NCBI GenBank assembly: GCA_038380435.1
Contig: JAWZYU010000019.1
Location: 22,221,801 to 22,285,800, forward strand
Length of the DNA stretch: 64,000 nucleotides
Source: Ryuthela nishihirai
Lineage: Eukaryota > Arthropoda > Arachnida > Araneae > Heptathelidae
Reading direction: 5' to 3'
Part shown: one piece after another, positions 1-10,215 of the stretch
Layout: each line of letters starts with the position of its first letter
Position numbering within the stretch: position 1 is the stretch's first letter
Made by a program: the position numbers and the translations under genes
Notes under the pieces: model-generated
The model's input: only the letters and a program-made list of their open reading frames with translations
The model's database searches: none
What the model was told of the DNA's origin: nothing

Positions 1-1
1 T

Positions 2-130
2 ATTATTTATATCTGTAAGGTGTTCATTCATTCGTACCTCATACTGCCTGTATGTTTTTCCTATATATTTGTTTTTACCATCCAGTTTGTTTTCTGGATC
101 AGGAATTTCTATTTCGTAAACTCCCCCCGT
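2..130 (-). pseudogene. GIY-YIG endonuclease domain (start only)
   Basis: On the minus strand the frame reads GVYEIEIPDPE then KYIGKTYRQYEVRMNEH, which matches the paired GIY and YIG motifs and the conserved Arg of the GIY-YIG nuclease fold used by PLEs to nick target DNA. The first motif is GVY in this copy and GIY in the plus copy. The domain is cut by the left edge of the window. Confidence 0.8.
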
Positions 131-479
131 CGGCGGTTTTTGGTCTCTGTCGTTTAAGATTAAATTTTTTAATGGAGTGTGTAATATTAGTGGGTAACGT
201 ATAGTTATATTTTCTTAAAGTGTTTTCCAATGTTTTTGTTATTGTTTTTATGTGTGGAAAGGTTCTGACATATTGTTTTTTATTTTCGATTTGCTGCGGG
301 TATGGCTGAGTATCTCTTTTTATAATATATTTAGCTTCGGTATCCCATTTTTGTAACAATTTACGTGGATATCCTGTTTTATAAATATATTTTAATTCCT
401 CCTGCAATGTTTCATATTGTGAGCAATATCTATATGCTCTAATAAATTGAGGGATTATGCTAGCTTTCTTATATTTCAT
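99..479 (-). pseudogene. PLE RT-endonuclease linker region
   Basis: Open block that continues the PLE polyprotein after the RT. It begins with MKYKKASIIPQFIRAYRYCS, preceded in the DNA by the conserved ISIDSAHP segment, which marks the RT C-terminus/thumb in PLE proteins. Its last codons are shifted out of frame just before the GIY-YIG core, so endonuclease and linker are no longer in one frame. Confidence 0.72.
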
Positions 480-493
480 TGGGTGCGCTGAAT

Positions 494-1645
494 CTATTGA
501 AATGTAACTGGGGATATTGGTTGGTTTTCGGTATATTGAACTTTCACAATGATTTGGTTTCTAGTTAATTTTATATCTAAGTAAGCTAATTCAGCTTTTG
601 TTTCAGATTCTATGGTAAACTTTATTGTAGGTAATATCCTATTAAAAATTTTAACAAATTCATTTAACTTTTCAATAGGGTGTGGCCATAATATAAATAT
701 ATCATCTACATATCGTATGTAAAGATCAGGTTTTAAGTTACTTCTAGATAGGGCAGTTTCTTCAACATATCGCATTACGACATCGGCCATGAGTCCAGAC
801 AGAGGGGAGCCCATCGGGACGCCCTCGGTCTGGAGCCATGTCCGTCCTCCAATATCAAAATAGTTGGAAGTGATCGCAAGGTCAAGTGCATCGTGCATGG
901 CAAAGTAGTGCGGGCGAGATGGTTTTGCCACGCGAAGCCATTCTGCTTTTAGTCGCATTGCCGCATCCAATATGGGAGTATTGGGGTAGAGCGATATGAC
1001 GTCCAACGAATGCATTGTGACCTTGGGTGATATGGGGGTATTCTGTATTCTATATAAGGCTTCGTGGCATGATGTTACTATATTTTTTGTGGGTGGGAAA
1101 TATTGTTTAAAGTATTTGAATAGTGCTATTTCTAAATTATAAGTTGGAGATTTTCGTTTATTAACCAATGGTCTGAAAGGTTTTTCCTTTTTGTGTAATT
1201 TTATTTTCACAAACATTTGGGGTATATCTGGGTATATTGGTACAATGCATTGTTTTGCTATTTCTTCTGGTATAAATGGATCATTTTTTATGTTTCCTAG
1301 TTTTGTAATAATTTTAGATATGGGGTTATTCTTAACTGGTTGACATTTTAATTCTTGCAACGTTTCAGTTACTTTTTTATCATAATGTTCTTTATCTATA
1401 ATTACTATTTGATTTGTTTTATCTGCCATAACAATTTTAATATCTTTATTCTTTTTAAGATCGTGTAATAGTTTTATATTTGGATTTACTTTCTTATTAT
1501 TTTTTAGTTTTTGAATGGATCTGTACATCTTAAATCGTTCCTTATCTTTAAATTTTTGTGGTATCTTATATAATGCTTGTTCAATTTGAGGTATTAATTG
1601 TTCAATATTAATATGCGTATTTTGCTCCTTTTTGTAAAATAGCAT
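494..1645 (-). pseudogene. PLE reverse transcriptase domain
   Basis: A 383-codon open block encoding most of a Penelope-type reverse transcriptase, which copies element RNA into DNA at the insertion site. Visible landmarks in order are VMADKTNQIVIIDK near residue 73, KLHKKEKPFRPLVN near 149, LDVISLYPNTPI near 214 (catalytic Asp of motif A), GVPMGSPLSGLMAD near 276, RYVDDIFILW near 309 (the YVDD catalytic pair), and AELAYLDIKL near 353. The end is frameshifted: the conserved downstream segment YRKPTNIPSY is present in another frame at about 510-540. The plus copy carries the same shift. All RT motifs look intact within this block. Confidence 0.88.
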
Positions 1646-1653
1646 CCTGTTCG

Positions 1654-2079
1654 TTACTTAATTTTAATGTAGATAAATTTATATAATTTCCCTTTTGATT
1701 GACTAGTTTGTTTTTGACTATGTATTAAGTTATCTAATTTCTTTTTATGTATTTTCTGAATCCTTTTAGTTTGTTGTTCTAATCTATATGTTACTTTACC
1801 CATAAACTGATTTAAGTTATTAACTTTTAATTCTAAATAACTCCTATATGTCTTCTCTTCATGTTGTCGAATATTTTTCCGTGTTTCTCTAATCGTTTTC
1901 TTTAACATTATGGTTTCTGCTTTTCGTAAGACATGATGTAGGTTTTGTTCAAATTTTGATTTTTCTATACTTATTGACTTTGGGATCACATCGTGTTTTT
2001 TACACTGGACTAGAAAACTTAACCGTAGTAACAAGTTATTTAGGGCGAGGCGGCCTTTCATAAATTTGTTTGCTTCCAT
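1654..2079 (-). pseudogene. PLE polyprotein, N-terminal region
   Basis: Open frame of about 141 codons directly upstream of the RT block. It holds a short segment reading FLVQCKKHDVIPKSI, of the kind found before the RT in Penelope-like polyproteins, followed by a lysine-rich, probably helical region. It ends at a stop about 10 bases before the next open block, so the original protein is broken here. Assignment rests on position and the short motif, not on a catalytic domain. Confidence 0.7.
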
Positions 2080-2179
2080 TTTGCGCTTTAAACGACTCGT
2101 GCGCTATGTAAATTAAAATTAAGGTATCACACAGCTAGAATAGTAATAAGATTTATTTCACGATTATGCTGTGGTAATT

Positions 2180-2886
2180 AGTTTAAAACATTTAAAGTAC
2201 GGTTTTTTTGGTTTTTTGGGAGCAAGTCTCAAAAGTGAGAGAGTGCTTTACATCTTATAACCCAGTTATAGGTTCTACCTTAAGATTACCCATTTTTCTA
2301 TACAGCTTATCTATGTGGCTCTTTTCACCTAAGAGCCGCTAGAACAAAATATATAGAATAAGACATATTTAACAATTTTGCTGGTACAATTGCACTTTGC
2401 AAACGTTTGCAAGAGAGATCGTTAAGTATGCTACCAGTCCGGTTTAATGGAGTACTCAAACAGTTGTTGTTATGCTGGTATATTTGCTGTGAGACAGTCC
2501 CGGCTTCTTTTTGTCCGTTCTTGTTTGTCCGTTCTTGAAGTTGTATTCTGCAGAAGTTCGTGTTAGGCCGGTTTCTTATTTCCGTTGGTAGAGTCCACAG
2601 CTATTGCTTGCACATATTCAACTGTTGATTCACTATGCTTATCGGATAAAGCAGTCAGTTCGTTTTTGCTACTAGCACATGTCCAAAGTTTGAGTAGGTA
2701 TGAACTCTGCTCCTTCCAAACCATTACCACTTCCATGTCAAAACCTTAAAAACTTTAAAAATGTTTTTTTACGACAAACATTTAAAACCACACGAACCTC
2801 CCCGGTTCAGGTACTCCCTGCGACGCGTTTCGACAACGATCTCATTTACGTGGCTTCATCAGGCGGGAGTGTTGGTAAAAGTGTGC
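2180..2886 (-). repeat. PLE pseudo-LTR, left inverted arm
   Basis: About 707 bp nearly identical to the reverse complement of 4037-4744. Recognisable shared blocks include the gcgacgcgtttcg ribozyme segment near 2819 and the run of T and G at 2200-2225. It lies immediately upstream of the minus-strand PLE coding region, where a 5' pseudo-LTR belongs. Confidence 0.85.
2813..2870 (-). ncRNA. Hammerhead ribozyme motif (type I, left arm)
   Basis: Reverse complement carries ACTCCCGC, CTGATGA, a stem II region, GAAA, the self-complementary ACGCGT and GTC, then GCAGGGAGT. ACTCCCGC pairs with GCAGGGAGT (one bulged A) as stem I, CTGATGA and GAAA are the conserved core, and GTC precedes the cleavage position. 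Stem II is weakened relative to the other arm (TTGTC instead of TTGGC before GAAA). Very short stem III hammerheads of this type are known in PLE pseudo-LTRs. Confidence 0.75.
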
Positions 2887-2947
2887 GATCACTTCCAACT
2901 ATTTTGATATTGGAGGACAGACATGGCTCCAGACCGAGGGCGTCCCG

Positions 2948-3202
2948 ATGGGCTCCCCTCTGTCTGGACTCATGGCCGATGTCGTAATGCGACATGTTGA
3001 AGAAACTGCCCTATCTAGAAGTAACTTAAAACCTGATCTTTACATACGATATGTAGATGATATATTTATATTATGGCCACACCCTATTGAAAAGTTAAAT
3101 GAATTTGTTAAAATTTTTAATAGCATATTACCTACAATAAAGTTTACCATAGAATCTGAAACAAAAGCTGAATTAGCTTACTTAGATATAAAATTAAACT
3201 AG
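2948..3202 (+). pseudogene. PLE reverse transcriptase fragment
   Basis: Eighty-four codons covering the RT palm from MGSPLSGLMADVVMRHVE through RYVDDIFILW to AYLDIKLN, then a stop. Nearly identical to the corresponding part of the minus copy. The upstream RT motifs are missing because of the 5' truncation. Confidence 0.82.
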
Positions 3203-3283
3203 AAAACCAAATCATTGTGAAAGTTCAGTATACCGAAAACCAACCAATATCCCCAGTTACATTTCAATAGATTCAGCGCACCC

Positions 3284-3630
3284 AATGAAATATAAGAAAG
3301 CTAGCATAATCCCTCAATTTATTAGAGCATATAGATATTGCTCACAATATAAAACATTGCAGGAGGAATTAAAATATATTTATAAAACAGGATATCCACG
3401 TAAATTGTTACAAAAATAGGATACCGAAGCTAAATATATTATAACAAGAGATACTCAGCCATACCGGCAGCAAATCGAAAATAAAAAACAATATGTCAGA
3501 ACCTTTCCACACATAAAAACAATAACAAAAACATTGGAAAACACTTTAAGAAAATATAACTACACGTTACCCACTAATATTACACACTCCATTAAAAAAT
3601 TTAATCTTAAACGACAGACCAAAAACCGCC
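3284..3630 (+). pseudogene. PLE linker region, plus copy
   Basis: Encodes MKYKKASIIPQFIRAYRYCS and following residues as in the minus copy, with an in-frame stop replacing the Trp codon at about 3417 (aaatagg). The same frameshift separates it from the RT block in both copies. Confidence 0.7.
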
Positions 3631-3634
3631 GACG

Positions 3635-4001
3635 GGGGGAATTTACGAAATAGAAATTCCTGATCCAGAAAACAAACTGGATGGTAAAAACAAATATATA
3701 GGAAAAACATACAGGCAGTATGAGGTGCGAATGAATGAACACCTTACAGATATAAATAATAAGAAATCTACAACAGCACTTTCAAAAGTAATACTTGAAA
3801 ACAACATTAAAAATTAATAAAATCAATTATAAAGCGGGAACAGCCCCAAAAACCAAATTCCAATTACAATATGCAGAAACAATAAATATACACAAGCACC
3901 GTGACGTACTCTGCAACACGGAGATCCCACCCCTCCCGTCAGCGTGGGTTCTCCTGTTGCAGAGCCCGTCACGGAATGCGCACGCAATATGCAAACCATA
4001 G
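3635..4001 (+). pseudogene. GIY-YIG endonuclease domain
   Basis: From 3635 the frame reads GGIYEIEIP, then KYIGKTYRQYEVRMNEH at about 3692-3742, giving both signature motifs of the nuclease and the catalytic-arm Arg. The frame ends at 3817 after KVILENNIKN. The remaining C-terminal portion continues in another frame at about 3820-4001 (a KINYKAG segment, then ending around PSAWVLLL), which resembles the usual PLE endonuclease C-terminus. Two blocks separated by one frameshift. Confidence 0.78.
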
Positions 4002-4036
4002 GTGACAAGATTGGAGCGAGGCTGGCTATAAATCGT

Positions 4037-4744
4037 GCACACTTTTACCAACACTCCCGCCTGATGAAGCCACGTAAATGAGATCGTTGGCGAAACGCGT
4101 CGCAGGGAGTACCTGAACCGGGGAGGTTCGTGAGGTTTTTAAATGTTTGTCGTAAAAAACATATTTAAAGTGTTTAAGGTTTTGACATGGAAGTGGTAAT
4201 GGTTTGGAAGGAGCAGAGTTCATACCTACTCAAACTTTGGAGATGTGCTAGTAGCAAAAACGAACTGACTGCTTTACCCGATAAGCATAGTGAATCAACA
4301 GTTGAATATGTGCAAGCAATAGCTGTGGACTCTACCAACGGAAATAAGAAACCGGCCTAACACGAACTTGTGCAGAACACAACTTCAAGAACGGACAAAC
4401 AAGAACGGACAAAAAGAAGCCGGGACTGTCTCACAGCAAATATACCAGCATAACAACAACTGTTTTAGTACTCCATTAAACCGGACTGGTAGCATACTTA
4501 ACGATCTCTCTTGCAAATGTTTTCAAAGTGCAATTGTACCAGCAAAATTGGTAAATATGTCTTATTCTATATATTTTGTTCTAGCGGCTCTTAGGTGAAA
4601 AGAGCCACATAGATAAGCTGTGTAGAAAAATGGGTAATCTTAAGGTAGAACCTATAACTGGGTTATAAGATATAAAGCACTCTCTCACTTTTGAGACTTG
4701 CTCCCAAAAAACCAAAAAAACCCGTACTTTAAATGTTTTAAACT
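4037..4744 (+). repeat. PLE pseudo-LTR, right inverted arm
   Basis: Inverted counterpart of 2180-2886, following the plus-strand PLE. It contains the hammerhead motif at its start and ends near the A/C-rich run and ccgtactttaaatgtttta. A TATA-like tataaat lies just before it at about 4028. Confidence 0.85.
4053..4110 (+). ncRNA. Hammerhead ribozyme motif (type I, right arm)
   Basis: Stem I: ACTCCCGC (4053-4060) pairs with GCAGGGAGT (4102-4110) with one bulged A. Core CTGATGA at 4061-4067. Stem II: GCCA (4069-4072) pairs with TGGC (4088-4091), extended by CG/CG after a bulge. Core GAAA 4092-4095. Stem III is only the palindrome ACGCGT (4095-4100), followed by C4101, the predicted cleavage site. 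The single-copy stem III would be unstable; dimeric action through the palindrome is the arrangement described for PLE hammerheads. One extra A lies between CTGATGA and stem II. Confidence 0.8.
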
Positions 4745-5370
4745 TTAAATACATTTCTTTGAGGTTCCTAATATGGTGAGGCCCTTGAGGCCCTAAGCTA
4801 TAGCTTAGTTAGCTTATACGTAAGTCGGGCCTGGTGAGAACTGAGCATTTTTAGTCGGGAGCTGAACAGTACATTCAAAAAACCCGATCTATCCTATGCG
4901 CAAAGTCTGTAATGTGGATCGATGTCGTCGTAAATTAAATTTAGTCTATTAAACAACACTTTCAAAAACAGTGTAAAGTTAAATTGGGAAAGAAAGAAAA
5001 ATTGGTATTCCACAAAGTACTAAAGATAAATCTAATAATTTGCACTACAGTATTCGCGATGCACTTAAAAAGTGCTCGCGGGTCACATTTGGCCGACGGC
5101 CCGAAGGTTGACCATGTAGGGTTTAGGGTTTTATGCCACAAGAGCAGCGGGGCAATATTGCGCCCAACAAAGATAAATAAAGAGGAGAAAGACATTCAAA
5201 CCACAACCAAAGTTAAAAGCAATACACAAACTGTAAAGGATGCTACAGAAAAAAAAATATATATAATAAAGATAAATATAAAAATCAGGAATAAAAAGAA
5301 CCAACAAGAGTGTAAGTCAACAATCAACAATGGGTGTATAGACCCCATTTAAAACCAGAAACAAGTGTAA
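4745..5370. other. Non-coding stretch with a possible hAT-type end
   Basis: No gene recognised. At about 5072-5125 the sequence gctcgcgggtcacatttggc and following bases resembles the GC-rich terminal region of many hAT-type elements (paired gcggg / ggcccg blocks before ggttgacc). Only one end is visible and no target duplication was found, so this is a weak assignment. Confidence 0.3.
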
Positions 5371-5374
5371 ATCT

Positions 5375-5641
5375 AGAATGGGCAGGACCACCTATAACGG
5401 AGGTGATAGAATTCAGCGGAAGTCATTATAACGAAGGTGATGGAACTTTCGACGTCAGTTAGATTGCTCTTTTTATTAATGTCGCGTTTCAACATGTATG
5501 TAATTCCGTAATGGCATGTTGGAACATACCATTACGGAACGACTCCACATCCAACATTGGAACTTAGAAGATCAATTACGGCTTTTATAGTGGACTTCGT
5601 AGTGATGTAGAATACTTACGTCAGTAAGAAATTTTCAATAC
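5375..5641 (-). mobile_element. Tc1-family terminal fragment or MITE
   Basis: The reverse complement of 5580-5641 (aaaatttcttactgacgt, then cactacgaagtc and ataaaagc) matches the sequence just before the Tc1-like transposase at 51290-51350. A second shared piece, ggaggtgatrgaattcarcgg, is at 5400-5421 and 51459-51482. An 11-bp inverted pair ttccgtaatgg / ccattacggaa lies inside at about 5503-5540. It is most simply an internally deleted relative of the 51-kb element. Confidence 0.5.
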
Positions 5642-6463
5642 ATTGTAATGTTTCAAGTACTTCGCGAACGATAATGTAAAAAAAAATCTGAAATGGAATA
5701 GAAAGATAATACACGAATCAAAGACTGAAAATGGGACGTGAGGATGAAAAGAATACCATATATTGGGAACAAAACAACAAAAACAACACATCTGCAACCA
5801 ATGAATAATCTCAGAAAATCTAAAATGAAAGATGAACAAAAAAGGAGAAGAAACAGATGAAGAAAACCGCAAAACAAATCTATCCCACTCTATATTTATT
5901 CCCTACTATAAACTGTATTTTCAAACATCTTACTACTTGAAAAGGGGTTTGAATGAACCCTAAATTTCCTATTAGTTGGATTTCTCTATTGAAAAAGAAC
6001 AGTGCTTACACAACATACGAAGTTTGCCTGCTGAACAATGCAATTAAAACCCAAAAATCAGAAATATGTTTGGAACTGAAAAAACCGTTGTTGAACATCT
6101 AAGTAAGCTCAGTGTTTATGAGGAGAAAACGTTTCGCCGTCACTAATCTTAGCGATGTGGATAAGTGTTCTAAAAATAGCTTTAACATATCATAAAGAGC
6201 CCTGCTATCGAAAGCAAAAATATTAGGAAAAGTACTTTGCTCTGAACAATCCAGTTTTATATTATCATAGGGATATTATATATTTTTTTAAATAATGAAT
6301 TAAATGATGCTAGGGATTGTTCTTAACTCTTCGTCGATCGTGCTGTGTTTTGGAATACGGATGGTCGCCATAGGTCTGACAGACCCGTGATATGTTCCTT
6401 AGCAATTTTTTATATTGCAATTTTTTACTAACGTACATTACTGACACATTCTTATCATTGATA
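5642..6463. other. No gene seen
   Basis: AT-rich sequence with only short chance reading frames and no repeat that I can match elsewhere in the window. Confidence 0.5.
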
Positions 6464-7684
6464 CACAGTTGTATCAGAATAATATGACCACCCACAGAAT
6501 CACAGTGAACCCACCTGGATGCGTCCGTCACAGAGTGCACATGACAAGGTCGATCACACAGAGATATAAGCGGCCGGCCAGGACATATGAGCCATAGTGC
6601 GTAACGTGAGCACAATGGGCAGAGGTATTGATTTGGCAGATGTTCAAAAAGGGATGATCATCGGCTACCTGCCATGGGTGGAAGCATCTCGGAAACAGCA
6701 GACTTTATGGGCTGTTCGCGAGGTGCTGTAATAAGGGTGTACCAAGAATGGACCGCTGGTACACCTAGTACCTCAGACCTCAAAACTGTGGACCCCCAAA
6801 GGCCATCAACCCCAGAGGAGAATGTTACCTCCGTCGACTGGTAAAGGGCAATCGATGCGCAACAGTGCAGCAATTGACCACTCAAATGAACGCTGGATCA
6901 CCCAGGTACCTGTGCCCAATAACAGTAGAGTGAACCCTGTTACTCATGGGTCTCCGGAGTCGACGCTGTGTAAAGGAGCCCATGTTAGCCAAGGTCCATC
7001 GACAACGACACCTGCAGTTCGCACGGGACTACCGTCATTGGACAGCGGAAGAGTGGAAAAAATATTGCCTTCTTCAACGAATCAAGGTTTCTACTCCACA
7101 GAAGTGACAGGCGGTGGCGGATACGGCATCAGACACACAAGAACCAACACCCGGACACGCTTGTCAGTCAAGTACAGGTTGGCGGTGGCATTGTGTATGT
7201 CTGCAGGATGTTTTCCTGGTATGACTGAGACCACTGGTACCACTGGATGGGTCCCTGAACGCCAATGGCTATCTATCCATCCTCGGTGCCCACATACATC
7301 CCTTCATGTTGGACGCTTACCCTGGTGGTGATGGTGTCTACCAACAGGACAATGCGCCCTGCCATGTGACTAAAGTGGTACATGACTGGTTCCAGGAACA
7401 CGACAGCGATGTCTCCGTTCTCCATTGGCCGGTGAAATCGCCCGGCCTCATCCCATACAGCACTTGTGGGACCATTTGAATCGACAGGTTCAGCGTGCAG
7501 ACCCACAACTACGTCATCTCCGGAACCTCCGTGCTCTGCTGGAGTCTGAATGCTCACGTGTGCCTCTGGCAATCTTTCAGAGTCTCATTGCGTCCATGCC
7601 ACGCCGTCTCGCCACTGTCATCCGGGCCAAGGGTAGTTATTCCCATTATTAGATAGGTGGTCATATTATTCTAATACGACTGAG
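6464..7684 (+). mobile_element. Tc1/mariner element with TIRs
   Basis: A 1,221-bp element with 29-bp terminal inverted repeats: cacagttgtatcagaataat at 6464 onward against the reverse complement of 7656-7684, with three mismatches. Both ends are flanked by TA (6462-6463, 7685-7686), the Tc1/mariner target duplication. Length and coding content fit this superfamily. Confidence 0.85.
6614..7652 (+). pseudogene. Tc1-like transposase, inactivated
   Basis: Frames interrupted by several stops and shifts, but the family order is clear: VQKGMIIGYL and an HTH-like region near 6640-6770, FAREYRHWTAEEWKK near 7020-7060, YQQDNAPCHVTKVVHDWF near 7338-7395 (second catalytic Asp), then HLWDHLNRQVQ and SMPRRLATVIRAKG near 7465-7635. 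The expected SPDLNPIE block is degraded (SPG for SPD, Q for the final Glu), so catalysis is lost even apart from the frameshifts. Confidence 0.82.
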
Positions 7685-7894
7685 TACATATTAATCTATT
7701 TTAGATCATATATAATAGTCCTCTGTTTTTTATTCTTTCAGCATTCAGTATTTCTCGGTTTTATACTTGTGAATCACATTGACGACTGTAAAAAGCCTTA
7801 AGCCGCATTTTAAGATCAGATAGTTCCTAAATATAACGCAAGAAAATAACGTACTGTACATATTTAGAGGATCTACCTCCTTTGACCTAGAACT

Positions 7895-8960
7895 GCTCAT
7901 AAACGCTAAGAGCTAGCTAGAACAGTCCAACTCAGTAGACAAATTCCTCCGTTCAGCGTTAGAATTATCCCCCACAAATTATCCCCCTCCAAAAAAATTC
8001 CTCTCCTCCCCTCAAAAAATTGATAACTGCTCGTTCCAAATGGCAAGCACTATACCGTCAAACTCAGTATGCAGCTTCACATAATCGCAACTTAGATTAA
8101 CGTTAAGGTTAGAACCCCGAAAATTTTCCCTTCCAAAACAATGTTCCCCTAAAAACGTGGTAGCAACTGCTTCTAAATGGCCAGACGTACAACTCAGTAC
8201 ACAGCTTCCTCAAATTGTAACTTAGAGCAACACAAGAGTTAGGACCCCAAAACCTTTTCTCCCTCGTGCCCTATAAGATAATGGCAGGAACTGTTTTCCG
8301 AATGGTAAGGGCTAGAACCGCGAACTCAGTATACAGCTAAATCTAATCGTAATTTAGAGACACTTCTTACGAAATTCCCCCTAATGAAAAAAGAGGGGAG
8401 GAGGTGGTATAAACTGCTTATAAATAGTAAGAGCTTGTACCACCAAAAATTAGTATACAGCTTCTTCAAACAGCAACTGAATGTAGCAAAAACGTTTGTC
8501 CCTCCATTCGCCCCCCTAAAAATGGCTCTCTGCAAGTTTTTGTTCCCCCCCATGAAAAAACGGGAGGAATTTCTTTTAAATGACAAGAGCCATGCTTTCC
8601 AAATTCGGTATGAAACTTCCTCTCATAGTAGGTTAAAGAAGCATAAGGATTTGCCCAACCATCTTTCTTTCTTTTCTCCCCGAAGTAAAATCCCTCCCCC
8701 AACAAGCAAAATAGCGGGAAAGAATTTCTCCTAAGCGATAACAGCTAGGATAACCGAATTTGGTATACAGCTATCTCTCATCATGACTATAAGCAATGTG
8801 AAGTTTTGGCTCACCATCCTTTCTCACCTCCCCCTAAAACTGCCCCTCCACATAAAATTGCGAAAAGAATCCTTTAGAAATGATAAGAGTTACAATCACC
8901 GAATTTGGTACTCACTTTCCTCTCATCATTTTTCTAAGCGATCCAAGGATTTTCCCTCAT
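7895..8960. repeat. Degenerate tandem array, unit about 125-155 bp
   Basis: Eight diverged units, each with a conserved actcagtatacagcttcc-like block at about 7930, 8056, 8192, 8320, 8447, 8600, 8756 and 8902. Each block is preceded by gataagagct-like sequence and followed by a C-rich/A-rich tract (ccccctaaaaa). Spacing is about 126-156 bp. The reading frames here are by-products of the repeat. Confidence 0.75.
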
Positions 8961-9798
8961 CTGGCCCTGAAGGAAAGGAGGATATATGTAAATTTTTACC
9001 GAGTCTAACGAGTTATATTCAAAAGAAAGCCTATTTAATACAAAAATAAATTTTCATTCATCTCTTAAAACATAAAAGTTCTATTTCCTTCACCTCTCCC
9101 GGTAGTGAGAGTGAAAATATCATTGTTGCATATATAAACCTCTTAATCATCGTATTCTACCACCAAAGTTTCGAAATTACAGCGTAAAATAGATCGTTTG
9201 CAAATATTATAGTTTTCTCATTTTACAACTTTTCCATAATAAGAGAGCATTATTCAGCTTTTATTTTTAATTTTCGGCATTTAGTATTCCCTACCAGTGA
9301 AAATTCGAGTAGTGAATACTTGTAGAAGTGCAAATACAATGAAATGTCAGTTTAACGAAAGCCAGAGTAACGAATTAGTCAATGAAAAGAAATAGTTTCC
9401 GACTCCCACCAATTTACTACGTATCTCTAAGTAAAAATGTTTCATTTTAATGAGTGCCACTACAACGAAAATATCAGTTTAACGAAATAAAAATTTATCC
9501 TGATACAAAAAATTTCACCAGTACAATGAAATTTGTTAAAAAAAAAAAACCCTTAAACAATATCTGCAACGTACATTTCTCTGCCTTTACGTGCTTTGGT
9601 TTTTAGTATCTGACAAAGTTTTGAAATATCTAACCAGTCATATGAGTCTCTTATTCTATATCACCCGGCACTATTTTTGCCAATCTTAATAGTGACATAG
9701 ATACTTTCTACACTTTAAAACGGCGTTGCTACATTTTCCAAGCAGAAAAAGGGATTTTCAACTCGAAATCTACGAGATTCTGGTTTTATTCCATTGCA
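8961..9798. other. No gene seen; short repeated motifs
   Basis: AT-rich. Between about 9335 and 9540 the words cagtttaacgaaa and caatgaaat recur several times, resembling the ends of pogo-like elements, but no TIR pair could be defined. Confidence 0.4.
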
Positions 9799-9985
9799 AG
9801 TGCACACTTGGCTATTGATCTAAGGGAACTGGGTTCGAGCCCCAGGAAAGGCATGGATGTGTATGTTGTTTTTCTGCTGAGCTCCTGCCATCCTCACTGA
9901 CCTTCTACTATATGGCATATAAACTGACAGGCTCCTGTCATACCTCTGTAGCAAGCAGCTGCTTGAAGGGGGTATTTATTTTATT
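9799..9985 (+). repeat. tRNA-derived SINE, family A
   Basis: Has an RNA polymerase III B-box-like ggttcgagcccc at about 9833, then a body with ccttctactatatggcatat, aaactgacaggctcctgtca and gcagctgcttgaagg, ending in a T/A tail. Other copies with the same body are at 17507, 29915, 42858 (minus) and 48690 (minus). Confidence 0.75.
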
Positions 9986-10215
9986 TTTTTAAAATAACGG
10001 TAGCTTCAGCGAAAGATTCTTTACGAAGCAGTTCCAATCTATGCGTTTTATTATCATCATTCGTTAAATTTAAGTTATTATTATATTTGTTCGTTGTTAT
10101 TATTGTTATAGTTAAGTTCGTTATTTCGTTTAGTTTACTAGTAGTCAATATGGCGCGAAGTCTTCGCCGTTTCGTAATGACACTGAAAAGATATTTCTGA
10201 CAGCATGTTGGAGAG

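Larger units (their letters stand above)
1..2886 (-). mobile_element. Penelope-like retroelement, minus copy
   Basis: A Penelope-like element read right to left. In element order it has a pseudo-LTR arm (2886-2180), an N-terminal coding block (2079-1654), the reverse transcriptase (1645-494), a linker block (479-99) and the start of a GIY-YIG endonuclease that runs off the left edge. The order RT then C-terminal GIY-YIG, together with a pseudo-LTR bearing a hammerhead motif, is diagnostic of the endonuclease-containing PLE group. The reading frame is split into at least three pieces, so this copy is not functional as it stands. The 3' end is outside the window. Confidence 0.88.
2881..4744 (+). 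mobile_element. Penelope-like retroelement, 5'-truncated plus copy
   Basis: Homologous to the reverse complement of about 1-880 over 2881-3817, then continuing into the rest of the endonuclease and a 3' pseudo-LTR (4037-4744). It begins abruptly inside the RT domain, as expected for incomplete target-primed reverse transcription. Its truncated end meets the inverted left arm at the shared bases gcgatc (about 2885-2890). All coding blocks carry frameshifts or stops. Confidence 0.85.

Noticed and set aside
4784..4820. Short palindrome around taagctatagctta
   Set aside because: Short, AT-rich and unassociated with any element end.
8384..9049. Several frames of 79-116 codons on both strands
   Set aside because: They coincide with the degenerate tandem array and have repetitive, low-information translations.
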